A stretch of 51,025 nt of DNA. Source: Fen-549 sp050011315 (GTDB lineage: Bacteria > Actinomycetota > Thermoleophilia > Gaiellales > Gaiellaceae). The position numbers and the translations under genes are program-made. The stretch is taken from assembly GCA_050011315.1 (NCBI GenBank), contig JBEKJI010000026.1:1-51025 (forward strand). Reading direction: 5' to 3'. Positions 1-8,015 of the stretch are shown one piece after another; within the stretch, counting starts at the first letter, position 1; every line of letters starts with the position of its first letter. A model generated the notes under the pieces. It did not search any database. It was not told the DNA's origin and saw only the letters and a list, made by a program, of their open reading frames with translations.

Positions 1-110
1 TCCCACGAAGGACACGAGGTCAACGGGTGGCTGAGTCATCCCGGCACGGCAGGCACTCTCCCTGTAGAGCCGGACGGATTTCATAGATCTAAGAACTACA
101 CAGAGGGTGG

Positions 111-158
111 GGGGAGGAGGGTGGATTAGCGAGGTGCCCGGAACTCCGAGAAGTGCCT
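111..158 (+). repeat. Partial copy of dispersed intergenic repeat
   Basis: This stretch closely matches 18821-18868. Both start with GGGGAGGAGGG, continue with GGATTAGCGA and end in an ACTCC..AAG..GCC segment. It is the left-most member of the repeat family described under the larger copies. Only the terminal part of the larger element is recognisable here, and no gene is seen in 1-222. Confidence 0.6.
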
Positions 159-191
159 AGCTAGCGCGAATAAAACGCTCGCACGTGCCGA

Positions 192-210
192 CCTGTCCGG
201 AAAGGACAGG
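192..210. other. Perfect hairpin just upstream of recR
   Basis: CCTGTCC (192-198) pairs with GGACAGG (204-210) across a GGAAA loop. It ends 12 bases before the recR GTG. It could modulate translation of recR or be a short terminator without a U tract. No function is shown by the sequence. Confidence 0.4.
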
Positions 211-222
211 CAGAATTAGCCC

Positions 223-813
223 GTGCTCTCTCCGGCGGTCGAGAACCTGGTCGCACAGCTGACGCGCCTGCCCAGCATCGGCCAGCGCACGGCACGCCGG
301 CTCGCCTTCCACCTACTGCAGGTTTCGAAGGAGGAGGCGACCGCCCTCGCCGAGGCGATCGTGGATGTAAAGGAGCGCGTCCACTTCTGTGCGGAGTGTG
401 GGAACCTGACCGAAGAGGAGCTCTGCTCGATCTGCCTCGATACCCGCCGCGACCGCCACCTCCTCTGCGTCGTCGAGCAGCCGGTGGACGTCGTCTCGCT
501 CGAGCGCACGAACGAGTTCCGCGGTCTCTATCACGTGCTCGGGGGCGCCCTCTCGCCGCTGGACGGCGTCGAGCCGGGCGACCTGCGAATCGAGGAGCTG
601 CTGAGCCGCGTCGCCAAGGGCGGGATCGAGGAGGTTGTGATCGCCACCAACCCGAACATGACCGGCGAGGCGACCGCCGCCTACATCGCCGACCGCCTGC
701 GAGGCGGCGCCCGTGTGACCCGCCTCGCGAGCGGTCTCCCCGTCGGCGGCGATCTCGAATACGCCGACGAAGTCACGCTCGGGCGCGCGCTCGAGGGCCG
801 GCGGGAGATGTGA
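223..813 (+). CDS. recR: Recombination mediator protein RecR
   Basis: RecR acts with RecO (and RecF) to load RecA on gapped DNA. The 196-residue product has the usual length and layout. An N-terminal helix-hairpin-helix region (about 8-30) is followed by a four-cysteine zinc finger (C56, C59, C68, C71), then a Toprim domain starting near residue 80 with the typical VVEQPVD stretch. The start is a GTG at 223, preceded by a perfect hairpin at 192-210. No dnaX or ebfC is visible upstream because the window begins there. The gene is followed by a 158-base gap before lysC, so it may be transcribed separately from the lysC-asd pair. Identification is secure. Confidence 0.96.
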   Translation: MLSPAVENLVAQLTRLPSIGQRTARRLAFHLLQVSKEEATALAEAIVDVKERVHFCAECGNLTEEELCSICLDTRRDRHLLCVVEQPVDVVSLERTNEFRGLYHVLGGALSPLDGVEPGDLRIEELLSRVAKGGIEEVVIATNPNMTGEATAAYIADRLRGGARVTRLASGLPVGGDLEYADEVTLGRALEGRREM

Positions 814-971
814 TCGCCGGACTACGCATTTACGCTGTTTGAAGCGCTCGCGCTCGCCGGAAAGCCGCCGAGATCGAGTCTGTGACAGGTTCTCCGGCAA
901 GAGCGCGCGCCCACCGAGTAGCATTTAGCCCGAGGGCGGGAGAGCCCATCCAACTACTCCCCGCACCTTCT

Positions 972-2219
972 ATGACCACGAGCGAGACTCATCACCTTCA
1001 CGGCAGCGTGCCGCGCCTCGGCACGGTGGTAATGAAGTTCGGCGGAACCTCCGTCGGCGACCCCGAGAAGTTGAAGCACGTAGCCGAGCGGCTGGTTGCG
1101 ACCTGCGAGGCCGGAAACCGCGTCGTCGGGGTGCTCTCGGCGATGGGCCACACCACTGACGAACTGGTCGAGCTCGCCTACAAGATCTCCCCCACGCCCG
1201 ATCCGCGCGAGCTGGACATGCTGCTCTCGGTGGGAGAGCGCATCTCCTGCGCGCTGGCGGCGATGGCCATCCACGACCTCGGCCACGAGGCGATCTCGCT
1301 CACCGGCTCGCAGGCGGGCATCGTCACCGACACGGTCCATACCAAGGCCAAGATCGTCGAGGTGCGGGCAAAGCGCATTCACGAGGCGCTCGACAAGGAC
1401 AAGATCGTGCTCGTTGCCGGTTTCCAGGGCGTCTCTTCGGACTCGCTGGATGTGACGACGCTCGGTCGCGGCGGCTCGGACACCACGGCGGTGGCGCTGG
1501 CAGGGGCGATCGGCGCCGAGGCCTGCGAGATCTACACCGATGTCGAGGGAGTTTTTACCGCCGATCCGCGCGTCGTACCGATGGCACGCAAGCTGCATGC
1601 GGTCTCCTACGAGGAGATGCTGGAGATGGCCGCCTCGGGCGCCAAGGTCTTGCAGCTACGCTCTGTCGAGTTCGCGCGCAATCACGGCGTGATGGTGCAT
1701 GTCCGCTCCAGCTTCTCGGATGCTGGCGGAACCTGGATTCGCGAGGAGGACGAACGAATGCTCGAGAAGGCGATGATCTCCGGTGTCACACACACCACCG
1801 AGGAGAACCTGTACAGGGTCGAGGGCACGACGCCTTCGAAACTCTTCTCGGCGCTCGCCGAAGCGCAGGTCAACGTCGACACCATCCTCATCAACGGCGA
1901 CGGCGCGATCGTCTACTCGGCGCCACTGGAGGATCACCAGGCCAGCGAGAAGACCCTCAACGCACTCGGTATCTCCTGGACCTCGCGCGACGACCTGGGC
2001 AAGGTCAGCGTGATCGGCGCCGGTATGAAGAGCCACCCCGGCATCGCCGCCAAGACCTTCGAGGTTCTGGGCGAGCTCGGGATCGAGCCCGAGGTGGTCT
2101 CGACCTCACCGATCAAGATCGCCTGCCACATCGCCAAGAAGGACGTGGAGCGCGCCGTCAAGGCGCTGCACTCGGCCTTCGGGCTAGACACCGATCTGGC
2201 GGAGCGCGGCCATGAGTAG
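972..2219 (+). CDS. lysC: Aspartate kinase
   Basis: This enzyme phosphorylates aspartate, the first step of lysine, threonine, methionine and diaminopimelate synthesis. The kinase signature MKFGGTSVGD starts 20 residues in. Further on lie the GRGGSDTTAVALA stretch and the EIYTDVEGVFTADPR segment that binds the substrates. The C-terminal third contains two ACT regulatory domains, which suggests feedback inhibition by lysine and/or threonine. The ATG at 972 was chosen; the frame is open back to 882, but that extension does not look like kinase sequence, and the GTG at 1026 or ATG at 1032 are possible shorter starts. No clear Shine-Dalgarno resolves this. The 3' end overlaps asd by 8 bases, indicating translational coupling. 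Confidence 0.95.
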   Translation: MTTSETHHLHGSVPRLGTVVMKFGGTSVGDPEKLKHVAERLVATCEAGNRVVGVLSAMGHTTDELVELAYKISPTPDPRELDMLLSVGERISCALAAMAIHDLGHEAISLTGSQAGIVTDTVHTKAKIVEVRAKRIHEALDKDKIVLVAGFQGVSSDSLDVTTLGRGGSDTTAVALAGAIGAEACEIYTDVEGVFTADPRVVPMARKLHAVSYEEMLEMAASGAKVLQLRSVEFARNHGVMVHVRSSFSDAGGTWIREEDERMLEKAMISGVTHTTEENLYRVEGTTPSKLFSALAEAQVNVDTILINGDGAIVYSAPLEDHQASEKTLNALGISWTSRDDLGKVSVIGAGMKSHPGIAAKTFEVLGELGIEPEVVSTSPIKIACHIAKKDVERAVKALHSAFGLDTDLAERGHE

Positions 2220-3189
2220 CTCGCTGCAGAACTCCCGCATCGGCGTCGTCGGCGCCACCGGCGCCGTCGGCACGCTAACCCTGGCGCTCCTGGCCGAGCG
2301 CGGCTACCGGAACGTTCGCGCCCTCGCCTCCGCTCGTTCGGCCGGGCGCGAGCTCCCCTTCGGCGACGGAACCCTCGTCGTCGAAGAGGCCACACCCGAG
2401 GTGCTCCGAGCCGGGGATCTCGACCTCTGCCTGTTCTCGGTCGGAACCTCCTCTTCGAAGGAGCTCGTTCCGCACGCCTCCGCCGGCGGCGCGATCTGCA
2501 TCGACAAGTCCTCGGCCTACCGCCTCGTCGACGGCTATCCGCTGGTCGTACCCGAGGTGAACGGCAAGCGCGCGCTCGAGGCGCTCGAGCGCGACCGCAT
2601 CGTCGCCAACCCGAACTGCTGCGCGATCCCGCTCACGACGACGCTCAAGCCGCTGCACGAGGCGGCCGGCCTGAAGAGCGTGCACGTCGCCACCTACCAG
2701 TCGGTCTCGGGTGCGGGCGCCAAGCGCATGGAGGCGCTCCGGGCCGAGAGCGTCGCCGAGCACAACCTGATCATGGACTGGTCGTGGGAGGGCGACGACT
2801 CCGACGAGGAGTCGAAGCTGCGCCAGGAGACTCAGAAGATCCTCGAGCTGCCGGAGCTGCCGGTGGCGCCGACCTGCGTGCGGGTGCCGGTGCTGGTCGG
2901 CCACTCCGAGGCGATCTGGATCGAGCTCGAGGACGAGCTCTCGCCCGAACAGGCGGCCGATGTCCTGCGCCGCTCACCGAGTGTGCGCGTGCTGGATCTG
3001 CCGAAGTTCCCCACGCCCAAGGACGCGGCCGGGGGCAACGAGGTGCTGGTTGGGCGAATCCGCCGCGACCCGGCCTTCGAGAACGGTCTCTCGCTCTATC
3101 TGAGTTGCGACAACCTGCGTAAGGGCGCCGCTCTGAACGCCCTCCAGATCGCCGAGCTCCTGCTCGCGGCGCAGCCGGTCAACGCCTGA
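2212..3189 (+). CDS. asd: Aspartate-semialdehyde dehydrogenase
   Basis: Asd reduces aspartyl phosphate to the semialdehyde with NADPH, the step after LysC. The N-terminus carries the Rossmann motif GVVGATGAVG (11-20). The catalytic cysteine is C136 in NPNCCAIP; most family members have NPNCST or NPNCTT, so a second cysteine follows the nucleophile here. The GHSEA motif supplies the catalytic histidine region. At 325 residues it is a little shorter than usual (330-370) but complete. It overlaps the lysC stop by 8 bases, so the two form one operon. The next gene, a secreted phosphoesterase, starts 28 bases later and may be cotranscribed. Confidence 0.95.
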   Translation: MSSSLQNSRIGVVGATGAVGTLTLALLAERGYRNVRALASARSAGRELPFGDGTLVVEEATPEVLRAGDLDLCLFSVGTSSSKELVPHASAGGAICIDKSSAYRLVDGYPLVVPEVNGKRALEALERDRIVANPNCCAIPLTTTLKPLHEAAGLKSVHVATYQSVSGAGAKRMEALRAESVAEHNLIMDWSWEGDDSDEESKLRQETQKILELPELPVAPTCVRVPVLVGHSEAIWIELEDELSPEQAADVLRRSPSVRVLDLPKFPTPKDAAGGNEVLVGRIRRDPAFENGLSLYLSCDNLRKGAALNALQIAELLLAAQPVNA

Positions 3190-3217
3190 GACGAACGTTG
3201 ACTGCTAGCGTCACGGC

Positions 3218-4105
3218 ATGCGCATCCGCGCTCTGGCCGCGGTCTTTCTCGTCGCCCTGATCGCCCAGGCGCCCGCCGCCAACGCCACGCGCTCGAAGTC
3301 TCCGGCGATCCTGCTCGCGGCCGGCGATATCGGCGACTGCTCGCTTGACGGAGCCGCGCTCACCGCCCGTCTGATCGAGCGGCAGCCGGGCACGGTGGCG
3401 GCGATCGGCGACACCGCTTATCCGAACGGCACGATCAGCGATTTCGAGCGCTGTTACGCCCCTTATTGGGGTCGTTTCAGAAGCCGTACGCGTCCCGCGC
3501 TCGGTAACCACGAGTACGGGACGGGAAACGCCGACGCCTACTTCGCCTACTTCGGCAAGAGAGCCGCGGCGCCCGGCGGCTACTACAGCTACAAGCTCGG
3601 AACGTGGCATATCGTGGTTCTCAACTCGAACTGCAGCTTCGTCGGTTGCGGCCCGGGCTCACCGCAACTGCGATGGTTGCGCGCCGACCTTGCCGCGCAC
3701 CGGACACGCTGCACGCTCGCCTACTGGCATCATCCGCGCTTCTCCGAGGGACCCGATACCGCCGCCCGCCCGGATGAGGCGCTGGCGACACAGCCCTTCT
3801 GGGCCGCGCTGGCCAAAGCCGGCGCTGAGATCGTTCTCACCGGGCACGACCACCTGTACGAGCGTTTCGCCCCGCTCGACGCGGCGGGTAGGCAGGATCC
3901 AAAGCGCGGGCTGCGAGAGTTCGTCGTGGGGACCGGCGGCCGTCCCCACTATCCGGTTGTGACACACGTCGCCGGCAACCAGAAGGTGGTCACGGGCCGC
4001 TGGGGCGTGCTGCGATTGCAGCTGAGCGCCAAGGGCTACCGCTGGCAGTTCCTATCGACTCCCAACAGCACCACGCTCGACTCGGGCGTCGGCAGCTGCC
4101 ACTGA
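3218..4105 (+). CDS. Secreted calcineurin-like metallophosphoesterase (purple acid phosphatase-like)
   Basis: A signal peptide (about residues 1-23, ending ANA) precedes a metallophosphoesterase domain. Metal ligands are visible in order: D37 in AAGDIGD, D65 and Y68 in GDTAYPN, N97-H98 in GNHE, H171/H172 in YWHHPRF, and H210/H212 in GHDHLYE. The GDxxY and GNHE pattern resembles purple acid phosphatase-type enzymes, which hydrolyse phosphate esters outside the cell. The real substrate cannot be told. C41, C79, C139, C144, C165 and C294 could form disulfides, consistent with export. It lies 28 bases after asd and converges with the next gene on the minus strand, leaving only 10 bases between them. 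Confidence 0.85.
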   Translation: MRIRALAAVFLVALIAQAPAANATRSKSPAILLAAGDIGDCSLDGAALTARLIERQPGTVAAIGDTAYPNGTISDFERCYAPYWGRFRSRTRPALGNHEYGTGNADAYFAYFGKRAAAPGGYYSYKLGTWHIVVLNSNCSFVGCGPGSPQLRWLRADLAAHRTRCTLAYWHHPRFSEGPDTAARPDEALATQPFWAALAKAGAEIVLTGHDHLYERFAPLDAAGRQDPKRGLREFVVGTGGRPHYPVVTHVAGNQKVVTGRWGVLRLQLSAKGYRWQFLSTPNSTTLDSGVGSCH

Positions 4106-4115
4106 CTCCACCTGG

Positions 4116-4739
4116 TTACGGACGCGGCGGCGCGGGCGCGGGCACCGGCCAGCGAAGGCGCTTGAACGCGCCCAGTAGTCCGCCGCGCTCCGGCTCGACG
4201 CTCGGCTCGAGCCCACCGAGATCCAGCCGGGCCAGCTGCACGCGGCCGGCGTTTCTGACCGTGACGAAACCCAGATCGGCGAGCAGATCGTGGGGGAAGA
4301 TCGCGCGGTGGAGCAGGAGACGCTCCTCGAAGCCCTCATTCTCCAGGTAGCGGAAAGCAAAGGCCTCGAGCGCCCGCGCACGCCTGAGCCGGGCCTCGCC
4401 GATCGCCGCCAGGAAGAGAGACTGGATCACCCAGGGGCTTGCTGGGTCGACCAGATAGGCGCAGGCGACGAGCACCGCGTCCTCCGAGGCCGGACCCGCA
4501 GGCAGCTCGTGGGTACGAGGGAAGAAGGATGCGGGCCCATGCTGCATGAGTCCGAGCGGGCGCCCGTCGTCGTCGTAGTAGACCGTCCCCCAAGCTCCCC
4601 ACTTCTCCTCGGCCTGACCGATCCAGCGCTCCTTGCTCACCGTCCTTCGGCCGCGCGCCTGCCACCAGACGCAGTCGTGACAAACCGACGGAACGGTCGC
4701 CAGCGTCCCGCGCGAGAGCGGCTCCAGGTGCGGGCTCAT
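4116..4739 (-). CDS. GNAT-like acetyltransferase family protein
   Basis: The 207-residue product resembles an actinobacterial GNAT-like family. These begin with a short segment containing CxxC before an aromatic pair (here C20, C23, then WW) and a core with WGxxGxVYYDDDGRPLG. In typical GNATs the acetyl-CoA loop reads R/QGxGxG/A. Here the corresponding region, after VACAYLVDPASP, lacks that glycine pattern, so coenzyme binding may be altered or lost. The C-terminus (about 150-207) follows the family's usual HDLLADLGF type ending. The start overlaps the stop of the upstream Asp23 gene by 4 bases, so the two are translationally coupled. The function is unknown. Confidence 0.65.
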   Translation of the reverse strand: MSPHLEPLSRGTLATVPSVCHDCVWWQARGRRTVSKERWIGQAEEKWGAWGTVYYDDDGRPLGLMQHGPASFFPRTHELPAGPASEDAVLVACAYLVDPASPWVIQSLFLAAIGEARLRRARALEAFAFRYLENEGFEERLLLHRAIFPHDLLADLGFVTVRNAGRVQLARLDLGGLEPSVEPERGGLLGAFKRLRWPVPAPAPPRP

Positions 4740-5041
4740 CGCTCGTCTAGCTCGACCGCGGCGACGATGACCTCGACGGCCGCCGGGTCGACGTCGGCCA
4801 TAACCTTCAGATACTGGCGCACGCGCTGCTGCACCTCGCGCGCGACCGGCGCGATCGGGATGCCGTATTCGAGCGCCACCGGTACGTGCACGACGACTCC
4901 CGCCTCGGCGACCTCGACCTTCACGCCCGGTTGCCGGCGGAGGTGCCCCGTGACCACTCGGCGCACGCCCTCAACCTCGCGGGCGGCGTCGGCCGCGTAG
5001 TGCGCGAGCACCTCCGGCGAAATCAGCGCCTCCCCGTCCAT
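4736..5041 (-). CDS. Asp23/Gls24 family protein
   Basis: This is a small (101 residue) single-domain protein of the Asp23/Gls24 family (DUF322), recognised by the ISPEVLAHYAADAAREVEGV start and the later VVVHVPVALEYGIPIAPVA stretch. Members are associated with the envelope or alkaline stress in Firmicutes. In actinobacteria several copies occur and their role is less clear. An ATG at 5041 is preceded directly by an in-frame GTG at 5044; the ATG is preferred, but neither has a strong Shine-Dalgarno. The gene is first in a two-gene unit with the GNAT-like gene. A strong stem-loop lies upstream at 5103-5155. Confidence 0.8.
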   Translation of the reverse strand: MDGEALISPEVLAHYAADAAREVEGVRRVVTGHLRRQPGVKVEVAEAGVVVHVPVALEYGIPIAPVAREVQQRVRQYLKVMADVDPAAVEVIVAAVELDER

Positions 5042-5102
5042 CACCCAGAGCCTATCTTGTTAGGGAAGCGCGGCCGAGGTGGTTGATACGTGGATGACAG
5101 GG

Positions 5103-5155
5103 GCCGCACGAGCCGGGAAGACGCACTTGTTAGTGCGTCAAGCGGCTCGGGTGGC
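5103..5155. other. Long two-part stem-loop in the Asp23 upstream region
   Basis: GCCGCACGAGCCG (5103-5115) pairs with CGGCTCGGGTGGC (5143-5155) with two non-Watson-Crick positions. Inside it GACGCAC (5120-5126) pairs perfectly with GTGCGTC (5133-5139) around a TTGTTA loop. It sits between two minus-strand genes, the phosphoesterase at 5259 and the Asp23 gene at 5041. It is a plausible terminator for the former or a leader structure for the latter. No U tract follows on either strand. Confidence 0.5.
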
Positions 5156-5258
5156 TCCTGGCGCCGCGAAGCGGCCGCATCGGGCGTGCTGGCTTAGCGG
5201 GATAGGCTCTCAAAGCTTATCTGGGTAGGGATGTACACAGGCTTACCTGGACAGGCTC

Positions 5259-6065
5259 TCAGGATCGTAGATCGAGCTCGGTCGCCTCCGGCCGAGCGAA
5301 GAAGCGGAAGGGAACGAAGGTGGTGCCGAGCCCGGCGGAGATGTGCAGGAGGCCGCTCGGACGGCGCACCAGGCCTCTACCTGGGTGGTGGCGTAGGTGT
5401 GCGAAACGGAGCTTGCCGCCCGGATAGGGAAGGGCGATCTGGCCGTCGTGGAGGTGGCCGGCGCAGATCAGATCGAAGGAGCCGGGCGCGATGCGCTCGC
5501 TGATACCGGGGAAGTGGCAGAGACAGATACGAAGATCGGCCTTGGGATCGGCGAGCCGGTCCGGGGCGGCCTCTTTCTTGTCATAGCTGCGGGGGTCGAC
5601 GCCGACGATCTGGACGCTGGCGCCGGCAACCGTGATTGTCCTGGCTTCGTCCAGGAGTACCATCGCCGGCTCGAGATCGAACACAGCCGAGGGCCGGGCG
5701 AAGGGATCGTGGGAGAGCGCGAAATCGTGATTGCCGAGTACCAGGTAGCAGTGCTCGAGCCGCCCCAGCAAGTGTCGTAGATCGGCCTCCCCGCTCGGGC
5801 GCGAGAGCAGGTCGCCGCTCACCAGTACGAGATCGGGCTTGCGCTCGGCAACCCAGTCGATCGCCTTCTCGACGGCCCGGCGCCCGCGCGACGGAAAGCC
5901 GAGATGGAAATCGGCGAGGTGAGCGATGCGCAGGCCTTCGAGCTGTTTCGGCAGTCCGGGCAGCTGCACCTCGATCGTCTCCAGTCGCACCCAGCCGGCC
6001 TCGAACACACCCCAGGCAAGCACCGCCGCAACACAGGCGCCGAGCACGACAAGCAGCCAGATCAT
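5259..6065 (-). CDS. Membrane-anchored metallophosphoesterase (YkuE/YaeI type)
   Basis: An N-terminal membrane segment (about residues 1-22, with MIWLLVVLGACVAAVLAW) is followed by a calcineurin-like phosphoesterase domain. Metal ligands are D52 and H54 in ADFHLG, D85 in VSGDLL, N112-H113 in LGNHD, and the histidines of CLCHFPG and AGHLHDGQ. This pattern matches the YkuE/YaeI group of membrane-linked phosphodiesterases acting on lipid or cell-wall related substrates. The frame is open upstream to 6257, but that extension overlaps the sdhE-like gene and is unlike the family, so the ATG at 6065 is used. It follows sdhE by 19 bases and may be read from the same transcript. Confidence 0.8.
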   Translation of the reverse strand: MIWLLVVLGACVAAVLAWGVFEAGWVRLETIEVQLPGLPKQLEGLRIAHLADFHLGFPSRGRRAVEKAIDWVAERKPDLVLVSGDLLSRPSGEADLRHLLGRLEHCYLVLGNHDFALSHDPFARPSAVFDLEPAMVLLDEARTITVAGASVQIVGVDPRSYDKKEAAPDRLADPKADLRICLCHFPGISERIAPGSFDLICAGHLHDGQIALPYPGGKLRFAHLRHHPGRGLVRRPSGLLHISAGLGTTFVPFRFFARPEATELDLRS

Positions 6066-6084
6066 CGCGCGACGGCGGCCATCG

Positions 6085-6975
6085 TCACGCGCGCCGCTCC
6101 AGTTTCGAGAGAACCGGCCCGAGCGATACCACGTGGCGCGAGAACCGGAGTTGCGAGGGCTCCAGGCCGGCGGCCAGCGCCACCAGCTGTGAGAGGTGGA
6201 AGATCGGCAGGCCGAGCTTGCGTCCCTCCGCCCGCTCCAGGCTCTTCTGCCAGGCATCCAGCGACAGGTGGCAGAGCGGGCAGGACGTGACCATCACCTC
6301 GGCGCCGGCCTCGAGCGCCTGTTCGAGCGGGCGTGCCAGCTCGGCCATCGAGGTCTGCTCGCGCGCGAGCAGGATCGGGAAGCCGCAGCAGCGCGTCTTC
6401 GCCGGATAGTCGACCGGCTCGCCGCCGCAGGCCTCGATCACCGACTCCAACGACGTGGGCCGGTCGGGATCCTCGAAGCCCATCAAGTTCGAGGGACGAA
6501 GCAGCTGGCAGCCGTAGAAGGGCGCCACGCGCAGACCGTCCAGCTTCCTGACCGCGATCTCCCCGAGCCGCTCGAGCGCCTCGCCGCGGGCGAGCAGCCA
6601 GAGCAGGTGCGTCACCTCGACCTTGCCCGAGTAGGGCCTTGCGCCCGAGCGCTCCAGGTTCTCGTTCACCCGAGAGCGCAACTTCTCGTCGTTCCCGAGC
6701 TGCCAGGCCGCCTGCCTGAGATTGAGCGTGCAGACATTGCAGATGGTCAGGAGCGTGTCGGAGCCGGCGTGCTCGGCCTCGGCGAGGATGCGCGCGTTCA
6801 GGTGCAGCGCGTAGTCGGGATCGGCCATCTGGATGTCGCCGGCGCCGCAGCAGGTGACCGACTCCAGATCGATCAGCTCGAGGCCGAGCTTCGGCGCCAG
6901 CAGCTTGGTCGAGACGTCGAGCTCGCGGGCCGAGAGCCCGGCGACGCAGCCCTTGTAGTAGGCGATCCTCGTCAT
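6085..6975 (-). CDS. CCG-domain subunit of succinate dehydrogenase (SdhE/HdrB-like)
   Basis: Two CCG domains are complete: C10, C42-C43, C79/C82 in the first (CX31CCX35CXXC) and C156, C196-C197, C232/C235 in the second (CX39CCX34CXXC). Such domains bind unusual iron-sulfur clusters in heterodisulfide reductase HdrB and in SdhE of type-E (archaeal-like) succinate:quinone oxidoreductases. No membrane segment is predicted by eye, matching SdhE, which attaches peripherally. The ATG at 6975 overlaps the sdhB stop by 4 bases; the frame is open far upstream, but that part is a shadow of sdhB. Gene order sdhA-sdhB-this gene and the coupling support it as the third subunit. This SdhE is not the FAD-assembly factor that shares the name. 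Confidence 0.85.
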   Translation of the reverse strand: MTRIAYYKGCVAGLSARELDVSTKLLAPKLGLELIDLESVTCCGAGDIQMADPDYALHLNARILAEAEHAGSDTLLTICNVCTLNLRQAAWQLGNDEKLRSRVNENLERSGARPYSGKVEVTHLLWLLARGEALERLGEIAVRKLDGLRVAPFYGCQLLRPSNLMGFEDPDRPTSLESVIEACGGEPVDYPAKTRCCGFPILLAREQTSMAELARPLEQALEAGAEVMVTSCPLCHLSLDAWQKSLERAEGRKLGLPIFHLSQLVALAAGLEPSQLRFSRHVVSLGPVLSKLERRA

Positions 6976-8015
6976 CGACTCAACTCCTCGCTGCCCGTAT
7001 CGGCGACCGAGCGGACGAATTCGATCCGCTCGAGAGCGCGCTCGCCCTGGACGATTCCGAGCGCGCCGCGGCGATCCTGCTCGCCGACGAGACGGTGAAG
7101 CTCGCGCGCCGGGCCGAGATCGCGGGCCTTGTGACGCGGCCACGGCAGGGGCACCTTGCCGTGGCGGAAGAGGCGCAGGGCAAGCGGAATTCGTTTGAGC
7201 GAGGCGACGATGCCCAGCGTCTTGACAACGAGCTCGCTCTCGCGCAACCAGCCGGTCGTGCGCGCCGAGGTCGGGAACCAGTTCGCATGCCGGGCGCCCC
7301 GGTCGTGTGTGTGCCCGGCGAGAATCGCCTCGGCGCCGAGCTTGGCGATCGCGTCGCGCGGATCGACGCCCCTGGGGCAGCGCTCGTTGCAGAGGTAGCA
7401 GCGTGTGCACTCCCAGATGCCGTGCTCTCCGCTCAACGCCTCGAGCCGCCGTACGGTCTCGCCCTCGCGCGGGTCGCCGACGAAGCGCCAGGCCTTGGCC
7501 AGCGCGTGCGGACCGAGGAACTCGGGGCTGACGCTGATCGCGTCGCACTCCGAGACGCAGGCGCCGCAATTGATGCAGAGCGCCTCCTTGCGCACGGCCT
7601 CCATCGCGGCGGGCGGAACCAGCGTCTCGCGCCCGTCGGCGGGACGCCCGGGCCCGGGCTTCAGGAAGGGATCGACAGCTCGCAGCTTCTCCCACATCGG
7701 CGCCGTCTCGACGACGAGGTCGCGCAGAACCGGAAGATTTCCGATCGGCGCCACGATCGACGTTCCGCCGGCGGCAAGCTCGGCGACCGGGGTGCGGCAG
7801 GCGAGCGCGGTGCGCCCGTCGATACGAATCGCACAGGAGCCGCAGGTTCCCTCCCGGCAGCTGCGACGGAAGGCGAGCGTGCCGTCGATGTCGTCCTTGA
7901 TCTGCTCGAGACAGTCGAGCAGCGTCGCCTTCTCGCGCACCTCCAGCTCGTACGGCTGCAGGCTCGTCCGGCCCGAGACGGGGTCAAAACGCTCGATCTG
8001 CAGCTCGAGGCGCAT
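6972..8015 (-). CDS. sdhB: Succinate dehydrogenase iron-sulfur subunit
   Basis: The N-terminal plant-type ferredoxin domain has C53, C58, C61 and C73 for [2Fe-2S]. A first C-terminal motif CINCGACVSEC fits [4Fe-4S]. A second, CTRCYLCNERCP, has a fourth cysteine where classical SdhB has Ile/Val/Ser, so the usual [3Fe-4S] site probably holds a second [4Fe-4S], as reported for Sulfolobus-type enzymes. About 110 residues of extra C-terminal sequence follow. The ATG at 8015 is supported by AGGAG at 8022-8026, six bases away, and overlaps the sdhA TGA by one base. A longer frame to 8042 is less likely. The product passes electrons from SdhA toward the CCG subunit. Confidence 0.93.
   Translation of the reverse strand: MRLELQIERFDPVSGRTSLQPYELEVREKATLLDCLEQIKDDIDGTLAFRRSCREGTCGSCAIRIDGRTALACRTPVAELAAGGTSIVAPIGNLPVLRDLVVETAPMWEKLRAVDPFLKPGPGRPADGRETLVPPAAMEAVRKEALCINCGACVSECDAISVSPEFLGPHALAKAWRFVGDPREGETVRRLEALSGEHGIWECTRCYLCNERCPRGVDPRDAIAKLGAEAILAGHTHDRGARHANWFPTSARTTGWLRESELVVKTLGIVASLKRIPLALRLFRHGKVPLPWPRHKARDLGPARELHRLVGEQDRRGALGIVQGERALERIEFVRSVADTGSEELSR

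Noticed and set aside
192..210. Possible 4.5S SRP RNA, because of a GTCCGGAAAGGAC-like hairpin
   Set aside because: The conserved asymmetric loops of the SRP RNA are absent; it is a simple perfect hairpin.
313..924. Long minus-strand frame opposite recR
   Set aside because: It is a frame shadow typical of G+C-rich DNA with no recognisable domain; RecR on the other strand is complete.
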